In this document: positions 6,917 to 11,843 of the stretch, one piece after another
Position numbering within the stretch: the stretch's first letter is position 1
Layout: each line of letters opens with the position of its first letter
Origin: Promethearchaeota archaeon
GTDB lineage: Archaea > Asgardarchaeota > Lokiarchaeia > Sigynarchaeales > SOKP01
DNA length: 11,843 bases
Direction: 5' to 3'
NCBI GenBank assembly: GCA_014730295.1
Contig: WJIN01000020.1
Coordinates: 1-11,843 of the forward strand
Program-made: the position numbers and the translations under genes
The notes under the pieces: generated by a model
What the model saw: only the letters and a program-made list of their open reading frames with translations
Database searches by the model: none
What the model was told of the DNA's origin: nothing

Positions 6917-8422
6917 TCAATCCGTTAAAGGGAGGGTAATGATAAATGTAGCACCTTTATTCCGACCTTCCGATTCTGCCCAAATTTGACCACCGTGAAG
7001 ATCAATTATCGCTTTCGAAATAAAGAGCCCCAGTCCAGAGCCTTGAATATCAATAAATTCAAGTTCCTCATCATCTCGCTCAAATTTTCCAAATTGCGTA
7101 AAGAGCAAGCTGATCTCCTTTTGTGTCAATCCGATTCCTGTATCTTCTATGCTCAATCGTGCGTGAAGGTCATTTTTTTCCAAATGGATTCTAATATTCC
7201 CATCTGGTGGGGTGTTTTTTAGTGCATTGATTAAAATGTTAGTGATAACTTGTTTTATTCTCAGCTCATCTAAGGAGAGAGTGATGTTCTCAATGATTTT
7301 TTTCTCAAGATTTATTTGACGCTTTTTTATCAGAAATTTTATATCCTCTATGCTCTCATTAACAAGATTATTTAAGTTTGTAAATTTCTTGTTCAATTGG
7401 AGCTTGTTATAATTGATCTTTGTTGCATCTATTAAATTCTCGATCAACCTTTCAAGCCTCGAGCTCGCTCTTATAACAGTTTTTAGAATATCAGCAGCTT
7501 TATGCTTGATATCAATTAATCTAGATTCAAATAAATATTCAATAGCGCCCATAATTAATAATAAGGGTGTTTTAAGTTCATGAGAGATTCGTATCATCAA
7601 TTTTTTTCTTGTATTATCTAATTCATGTAATTTGTTAAGTTCCCTATTGATAAGCATTTCCGCTTCTTTTCGCTTAGAAATGTTTTGAACGATAACTTGA
7701 ATAAACGATTCATTTTCTAATTCAATAACCGAGCCTTGTAAATTAGTCCATATCGGATTCCCATCCTTCTTTAATATTTCGATATCGATTCGATGGACAT
7801 GCGTTCCATCTATCATTTTATTAAATAATTCAGTTAGTATTGGAATATCTTTCATCTGAATTATTGGGATTTGTGAAAAATGTTTATGTATGAAATCAGT
7901 TGACTTATATCCCGTTAATTTCTCGGTTGTCGGGTTAGACTCGATTATCTTTCCCTCAAAATCTAAAATAATGATTCCAAATGGACTTTTTTGGAATAAA
8001 TTTCTGAATCGTTTTTCTGATTCTTTTAATCTTACCTCTGCCAATTTTCTACGCGTAATATTGGTCCCTATTCCCATAATCGCATAGATTTCATTATTTT
8101 TTTTTAAGGGGATTCCATAAGTCTCTAGAAAAAGCATATGTCCATCTTTTGATTTCAGTTTATAGGTACTCCGCTCACTTTGTTTTCCTCTTTGGATAAT
8201 ATCCCTCGTAATTTCCATTGCCTTAATTAATTGTTCTTTGTCAGCTAACACATCCAAGAAGTTCAGAGATTCGATTTCTTCCTCCTTATACCCTAAAGCA
8301 TCTAATGCTATTTTGTTAGCATCTAAAAAATTTCCTTTTAAATCATTTACATAAATATAATCTAGGGAATGTTCGAAAAGGTCTCTATACTTTTTTCTTA
8401 TAAAATCTTTATTATATCTCAA
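6917..8422 (-). CDS. Soluble PAS-PAS sensor histidine kinase
   Basis: This is a 501-residue cytoplasmic histidine kinase with no membrane segment. Two PAS domains occupy about residues 10-125 (with LFEHSLDYIYVND and GYKEEEI) and 135-253 (with LFQKSPFGIIILD and LTGYKSTDF); each ends in a PAC-type NITRRKLAE or NISKRKEAE. The dimerisation domain carries the phosphoacceptor H281 in RISHELKTPL. The ATPase domain has the N box (VITNILINALKNTP, 392-405), DTGIGL (427-432) and GSGLGL (461-466), so it should be catalytically competent. There is no receiver domain and no response regulator gene next to it, so its partner is elsewhere. The start is a TTG at 8422; the frame stays open to 8455 without a better codon, and no Shine-Dalgarno is visible. 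The ligand sensed cannot be inferred. Confidence 0.93.
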   Translation of the reverse strand: MRYNKDFIRKKYRDLFEHSLDYIYVNDLKGNFLDANKIALDALGYKEEEIESLNFLDVLADKEQLIKAMEITRDIIQRGKQSERSTYKLKSKDGHMLFLETYGIPLKKNNEIYAIMGIGTNITRRKLAEVRLKESEKRFRNLFQKSPFGIIILDFEGKIIESNPTTEKLTGYKSTDFIHKHFSQIPIIQMKDIPILTELFNKMIDGTHVHRIDIEILKKDGNPIWTNLQGSVIELENESFIQVIVQNISKRKEAEMLINRELNKLHELDNTRKKLMIRISHELKTPLLLIMGAIEYLFESRLIDIKHKAADILKTVIRASSRLERLIENLIDATKINYNKLQLNKKFTNLNNLVNESIEDIKFLIKKRQINLEKKIIENITLSLDELRIKQVITNILINALKNTPPDGNIRIHLEKNDLHARLSIEDTGIGLTQKEISLLFTQFGKFERDDEELEFIDIQGSGLGLFISKAIIDLHGGQIWAESEGRNKGATFIITLPLTD

Positions 8423-8636
8423 TTTTTTTTCACTTTCAGGAGAGAGGATTTGATATTAGTTATCTTGCTAAATTACAAATTACATTCTTGAAATTATTCG
8501 CCATCTATATTCTCTACAATATTTTTATTATAAATCGCATCCATTAAAAAAGTTAACAATCAATAAATATTAGTATTAAAAAAAGTATTTGATAATTGTT
8601 TTAATGTTAATTTCCTAAGCTAAAGAACTAATTATT

Positions 8637-9611
8637 ATGAATATTCCAGGTTGGATTGATTTACAAGTAAATGGATACAAGGGTGTGAATTTTTCTTCTC
8701 CAAAATTAACTTTAAAAGATATTGATCTTGTGAATAGGGAATTGTATAAAGAGGGAACTGTCGGTTATTGTCCTACATTAATCTCCTCCTCTATTGAAAC
8801 CTATAAAAATAACCTACCTTTGCTCTCAAAAGCGATGATTCTTGAGGGCGGGGCTAAAATATTAGGAATCCATTTGGAAGGACCCTTTCTGAATCCAACA
8901 GATGGGCCACGGGGAATTCATTCTGAAGATTGCATAAGGAAACCTTCAATAAAATTTTTTGAGAAACTTTATAATTGGGCGAACGAAAAGATCGCTCTAG
9001 TTACAGTAGCTCCTGAACAACCTAAGGCATTAGATTTAATAGAATATATTTCAAATTCAACACATTCAACCGTATCCTTAGGGCACACCTTAGCAGATAA
9101 AAAAATAATTAGAAAAGCTATAAATGTAGGAGCTAGGGCAGCAACCCATATCGGAAATGGTATCTCAGAACAGATTAATCGTCATAAAAATCCAATTTGG
9201 ACATTTTTAGCAGAGGATATCTTATATGGACTATTCATCACTGATGGATTCCATTTGCCAAGCGCATTCATCAAGGTCGCTCTAAGAGCTAAAAAAGTGT
9301 CAAAATTTATCATAACAAGCGATGTAATCCATTTTTCGGGAATGAATCCAGGAAATTATGAATCAAATGGTGTGCTGGTAGTATTGGAACCTAATGGATA
9401 TCTTCACAGGAAGGGTTCAGACCAACTTGCTGGATCCACTCAAACTATGATGGATTGTGTCAATTTCGTTTTCAGCCTTAACGAACTCAGTCACAATGAT
9501 ATTAAACAAATAGCCTATGAGAATCCCTTAACGCTTTTGAAAAAACCATTTAGAAAACATAGGTTTAAATCCACAAATCTAAAGTTCAAAAATGGTTCTT
9601 TCATTTTATAA
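8637..9611 (+). CDS. nagA: NagA-like N-acetylglucosamine-6-phosphate deacetylase (short form of the amidohydrolase family)
   Basis: The 324-residue protein has the NagA motifs in order. PGWIDLQVNG (4-13) carries the Gln-X-Asn that in NagA replaces the HxH of other amidohydrolases. HLEGPF (79-84) supplies the metal-ligand glutamate E81, LGHT (149-152) gives H150, ATHIGNG (169-175) gives H171, ITDGFHLP (201-208) a substrate histidine H206, and ITSDVIHFSG (226-235) the catalytic D229. LAGSTQTMMD (264-273) closes the site. Known NagA enzymes remove acetate from GlcNAc-6-phosphate in the cytoplasm. It begins directly at the first barrel strand and lacks the roughly 50-residue N-terminal beta-sandwich part of E. 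coli-type NagA, as in a shorter subgroup of the family, so it need not be truncated. No sugar kinase or deaminase gene is adjacent, so the exact substrate is uncertain. The ATG has no clear Shine-Dalgarno. Confidence 0.82.
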   Translation: MNIPGWIDLQVNGYKGVNFSSPKLTLKDIDLVNRELYKEGTVGYCPTLISSSIETYKNNLPLLSKAMILEGGAKILGIHLEGPFLNPTDGPRGIHSEDCIRKPSIKFFEKLYNWANEKIALVTVAPEQPKALDLIEYISNSTHSTVSLGHTLADKKIIRKAINVGARAATHIGNGISEQINRHKNPIWTFLAEDILYGLFITDGFHLPSAFIKVALRAKKVSKFIITSDVIHFSGMNPGNYESNGVLVVLEPNGYLHRKGSDQLAGSTQTMMDCVNFVFSLNELSHNDIKQIAYENPLTLLKKPFRKHRFKSTNLKFKNGSFIL

Positions 9612-9656
9612 GCCATCTGATTGAAAGATTATTTATTCGACAGAAAATTCAGAATC

Positions 9657-9666
9657 TTTATATAAT
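9657..9666 (+). promoter_or_regulatory. TATA box for the small GTPase
   Basis: TTTATATAAT lies about 50 bases before the ATG at 9711, predicting a start near 9688 and a leader of about 22 bases. It gives the GTPase its own promoter rather than read-through from the deacetylase gene. Confidence 0.55.
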
Positions 9667-9710
9667 ATAAGCGACCTAATACTATTCATCATAGAAGAGA
9701 ACCGCTCAAA

Positions 9711-10241
9711 ATGGATCAACAATTCGTTTTTAAAATTTTGCTCCTAGGAGATAAATCGGTGGGAAAGACAACTCTCACTTATAAATACGTGACTGGAGCG
9801 TTTAAGAGAAATATTAAACAAACTATAGGGGTGGATATTTTCTCTAAATTTTTAAATTTTCACGATACAGAAATCAAATTTCAATTATGGGATTTTGGCG
9901 GACATGAGCGCTTTCGACAAATACTTCCAAAATATACTGTTGGGGCGAATGCTGTTCTTCTATTATATGATATCACTAATATTTCCTCATTTGAGCACCT
10001 TCCCTCGTGGCTTGATTTTATTGCTGAAAATACTCAAGATATTCCCATTATCCTCATAGGGGCAAAAAAGGACCTTGTTGAAAGGCGAGAGGTGCCATTC
10101 GAGAAAGGTGAGGAATTTAGGAAGGATGCTGATTTAAAAAAGTTTTTTGAAATCTCATCATTAACGGGAAAGAATGTCGACCTTGTTTTTAAAGAGTTGA
10201 TGGAGATATTAATGGAGAAGAGGGTAAATATAGAAAGATAG
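9711..10241 (+). CDS. Ras/Rab-like small GTPase
   Basis: This is a 176-residue single-domain GTPase of the size of Ras or Rab. The P-loop is GDKSVGKTT (13-21), switch-I threonine is T38 in KQTIGVD, and switch II is WDFGGHERFR (60-69). Two positions deviate. The residue matching Ras Gln61, which positions the attacking water, is His (H65). The G4 guanine-specificity motif is AKKD (118-121) rather than NKxD. G5 is probably ISSLTGKNV (148-156). The C-terminus (MEKRVNIER) has no cysteine for prenylation and there is no lipidation signal at the N-terminus, so any membrane contact would need partners. Expanded families of such GTPases are a hallmark of Asgard archaea; the specific pathway is unknown. 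No GAP, GEF or longin/roadblock gene is adjacent in the window. Confidence 0.9.
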   Translation: MDQQFVFKILLLGDKSVGKTTLTYKYVTGAFKRNIKQTIGVDIFSKFLNFHDTEIKFQLWDFGGHERFRQILPKYTVGANAVLLLYDITNISSFEHLPSWLDFIAENTQDIPIILIGAKKDLVERREVPFEKGEEFRKDADLKKFFEISSLTGKNVDLVFKELMEILMEKRVNIER

Positions 10242-10247
10242 TTAACA

Positions 10248-10279
10248 TTTTTCTCATCCTTCTTTTTGTAAATTTTTTT
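10248..10279 (+). terminator. Oligo-T terminator after the small GTPase
   Basis: T5 tracts at 10248-10252 and 10263-10267 and a T7 tract at 10273-10279 follow the stop codon closely. This is typical of archaeal intrinsic termination without a hairpin. The remainder of the convergent gap (10280-10478) is very AT-rich and I see no gene in it. Confidence 0.5.
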
Positions 10280-10395
10280 CTAATTTCTTCTTCTCTCTCG
10301 CACTAGGTTTTATTTCAAGCTTTCAAGTAATTCAGAATATAATTCTCCCTTATTCAATTTATTTATTTTAAATATAACCCTTCTAAATAATATAT

Positions 10396-10403
10396 AAAAA
10401 AAA
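10396..10403 (-). terminator. Oligo-T (minus strand) terminator for the membrane-anchored surface protein gene
   Basis: A run of eight A on the plus strand, T8 on the minus strand, lies about 75 bases past the stop at 10479. It is the strongest minus-strand T tract in the convergent gap. Confidence 0.35.
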
Positions 10404-10478
10404 TATCGAAAATATTATATTTAATTTTATTTCCAACTATACCTAAATATTTGAAATATATCTAGATTTGTCTAATCT

Positions 10479-11206
10479 TTAAGAAGAAATTATTTTCATC
10501 TTTTTTCTTGCAATTACAACGATATTTGCGAAGGTAAATAGACTAACTATAAGAAATAAATTTGTAAATGGGATTTGATCGTTGCTATTGGTTTGAAGCG
10601 TAAACCGATATATAATGGTGGCGTAATTATCTTTTATTTCAGCTTTCGATAATACTCCTGAGCTTCTGTCAAATGTATATATTATAAAATAATTACTGAG
10701 ATCAGTTTCATTATAAAACCATGAGTTTTCGAAGTTATAACCGTTCTCATTAGCGTCATATTCATCTAAATATTCATTTACATCAAGGGGAGAGAAATAA
10801 GCGCGAGAATTCCAGGGTCCACTAAATATATGCATTCCTTCGAAATTTTGATATGTGATACTTTGTTGTAAGGAATCAGCTGATAAAGCAAAATCGGAAT
10901 TAGTCCAATTCCAAACATCAAAATCAAGATACCAATAGTTAGTATCTGAAGTAAAGTTGATGATTTTATATTTCATTTTCATATTAAGAATTTGACTCCC
11001 AACCCCAAATTTTTCTTGCAGATCTTCTTCCCAATTTGTACCAAATGTAGTATTTAATGCATCATGATCAATTAGATCAACTTTCCAGATATATTCATCA
11101 GCAATATTAATTTTCCATGTATAATTTTGTGCGAAGGTATAAGGAACATTCAAAAGAAGAACAAAAGAATTAGAACTAAAATCGTACAAAATTTTTTTAT
11201 TTTCAT
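10479..11206 (-). CDS. Secreted/membrane-anchored surface protein with a frameshift inside the signal peptide
   Basis: The main frame (residues from 11189, a TTG) encodes 236 residues: a hydrophobic start ending in PYTFAQN, an extracellular body rich in Asn, Asp, Tyr and Trp with at least five N-glycosylation sequons (NYT, NTT, NFT, NWT, NET), and a C-terminal membrane helix (about 206-227) followed by RKKMK. The proper beginning is in another frame: an ATG at 11206 opens MKIKKFCTILVLILLFFF and then hits TGA. Adding one base to the four-base homopolymer at 11152-11155 joins this to LNVPYTFAQN and yields a textbook signal peptide with a cleavage site after TFA. A TATA box at 11239-11247 suits the ATG. 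I therefore place the start at 11206 and call a one-base frameshift, either a real mutation or a sequencing error. I do not recognise the family; function is unknown. Confidence 0.7.
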
Positions 11207-11238
11207 TATTATATTTTCTACATTAATGTAAGTAATTC

Positions 11239-11247
11239 AATATAAAG
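11239..11247 (-). promoter_or_regulatory. TATA box for the surface protein gene
   Basis: The minus strand reads CTTTATATT. A start near 11217 would give a leader of about 11 bases to the ATG at 11206, supporting that codon over the TTG at 11189. Confidence 0.45.
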
Positions 11248-11302
11248 TATAATCCTTTTATTAAATTTTTTAAAAAAGACCTATCATTTAATAGAGAAAG
11301 CT

Positions 11303-11311
11303 AAAAAAAAA
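11303..11311 (-). terminator. Oligo-T (minus strand) terminator after the right-end secreted protein gene
   Basis: Nine consecutive A on the plus strand, T9 on the minus strand, lie about 43 bases downstream of the stop codon at 11354. It separates this gene from the next minus-strand gene, which has its own TATA box. Confidence 0.5.
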
Positions 11312-11329
11312 GAGGTTTTGATTTTACTC

Positions 11330-11353
11330 TTATGAGTAGATAGCATTATGAGT
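11330..11353. repeat. Short direct repeat TTATGAGT just after the right-end gene
   Basis: TTATGAGT occurs at 11330-11337 and 11346-11353, 16 bases apart start to start and immediately downstream of the stop codon at 11354. The first copy is also part of the imperfect palindrome ACTCTTATGAGT. It may be chance or part of a 3'-end or regulatory element. Confidence 0.3.
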
Positions 11354-11843
11354 CTAATAGACGGAATCGATTCTGAACCAGATTGTATACCGACAATCTC
11401 CCATATCATAGCGTGAACCCGACCAATACCATCCATTATTTATATACCCATGCCATTGGGAAGGATTAAACCACCACTGAAATACTGGATAATCATCGTC
11501 TCCTGAGGTAGAATCATATTCAGATGCTTGAACTCGTACTTTTGCATATGAATCATAAGAGAATAGAGCATAATGATAATTATTCCAATCGATTGCTTCA
11601 TTTTTACCAGCCTTCTCATAATCATTATTGGCCTCATTAATCTCATCGAGATGATTATCGTTCTTATCTCCGCCAGCCGCACAGCTTGGGAAGTAAGCTT
11701 CTCCAATCCATAACTTTAGGTACATTTCACCGTCTCCCATCAACCAACCTTCATGCTCGTCATCATAATAGACCTCATCTACGAAAACGGTCATTTTATA
11801 AAGGTCGTTTGAAGCATCAACGGCATATGCGCCACCAGGGACG
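11354..11843 (-). CDS. Partial, probably secreted Asp/Tyr/Trp-rich beta protein (5' end beyond the window)
   Basis: The minus-strand frame is open from the right edge to a TAG at 11354-11356, giving 162 C-terminal residues. An internal ATG at 11794 is not the start, because the frame upstream (VPGGAYAVDASNDLYK) continues naturally. The sequence is strongly acidic and aromatic, with beta-strand patterning such as MTVFVDEVYYDDEHEG and GEMYLKLWIGEAYF, an Asp/Asn/Glu-rich middle section, and WWFNPSQWHGYINNGWYW near the end. Two cysteines could form a disulfide. This composition suits an extracellular, possibly calcium-binding or carbohydrate-binding beta domain, but no named family is recognised and the signal peptide, if any, is outside the window. 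There is no C-terminal membrane anchor, unlike the downstream neighbour. A T9 terminator follows. Confidence 0.7.
   Translation of the reverse strand, partial: VPGGAYAVDASNDLYKMTVFVDEVYYDDEHEGWLMGDGEMYLKLWIGEAYFPSCAAGGDKNDNHLDEINEANNDYEKAGKNEAIDWNNYHYALFSYDSYAKVRVQASEYDSTSGDDDYPVFQWWFNPSQWHGYINNGWYWSGSRYDMGDCRYTIWFRIDSVY

Noticed and set aside
8423..8636. Possible regulatory RNA in the gap between kinase and deacetylase genes
   Set aside because: The stretch is AT-rich with no clear hairpin, riboswitch core or open frame; only generic promoter-like A/T runs are visible.
10280..10478. Possible small RNA or gene in the convergent AT-rich gap
   Set aside because: Only T and A tracts consistent with terminators and weak palindromes such as the one near 10332-10344 are visible; no open frame or stable fold stands out.
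11440..11706. Minus-strand frame of 88 codons
   Set aside because: It overlaps the partial secreted protein in another frame; its Ile/Met/Arg-rich translation is an artefact of Asp/Tyr codons read out of frame.
1..11843. CRISPR array, tRNA, rRNA, insertion sequence or defence cassette
   Set aside because: No regularly spaced repeats, cloverleaf-like segments, transposase motifs or terminal inverted repeats were found by eye on either strand.

Overview
This is an AT-rich window with archaeal signatures: TATA boxes about 25-30 bases upstream of transcription starts, at least one near-leaderless gene, a strong Shine-Dalgarno at an internal operon start, and oligo-T tracts after genes. A soluble Ras/Rab-like GTPase, a ferredoxin-dependent indolepyruvate oxidoreductase and Asn-sequon-rich secreted proteins together suggest an Asgard archaeon (Lokiarchaeia-like). 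That placement is inference from gene content; no rRNA or marker phylogeny is available here.

Layout. Bases 1-557 hold no intact gene. They contain an edge fragment of an AMP-forming ligase on the minus strand without a start codon, a 5'-truncated plus-strand frame, and a 19-base exact copy of a piece of iorA; this looks like decayed sequence. Bases 558-3141 (minus) are iorA-iorB, overlapping by 11 bases. A small SRPBCC (START-fold) protein is divergent from them at 3315-3764. A PLP-dependent D-amino-acid deaminase/aldolase-like enzyme (3892-5085, minus) is divergent from an AMP-forming acyl-CoA ligase (5223-6857, plus), with TATA boxes for both in the gap. A soluble PAS-PAS histidine kinase (6917-8422, minus) converges on the ligase and is divergent from a short-form NagA-like deacetylase (8637-9611, plus). 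A Ras-like GTPase follows (9711-10241, plus). The right end has two minus-strand surface or secreted proteins: one whose signal peptide is split from its body by a one-base frameshift (10479-11206), and a partial Asp/Tyr/Trp-rich protein running off the window (11354-11843).

How they may work together. IorAB oxidatively decarboxylates aryl-pyruvates to aryl-acyl-CoA with ferredoxin as acceptor. The neighbouring PLP enzyme could feed it 2-oxo acids from D- or beta-hydroxy-amino acids, and the ligase handles carboxylic acid/CoA thioesters, so 558-6857 could be an amino-acid or aromatic-acid catabolic neighbourhood. This is inferred from adjacency only; the genes are not one operon. The kinase, deacetylase and GTPase appear to be independent units. 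I see no CRISPR array, tRNA, rRNA, insertion sequence or obvious new defence system. The clearest anomalies are the signal-peptide frameshift, the decayed left end, and the altered switch-II and G4 motifs of the GTPase.
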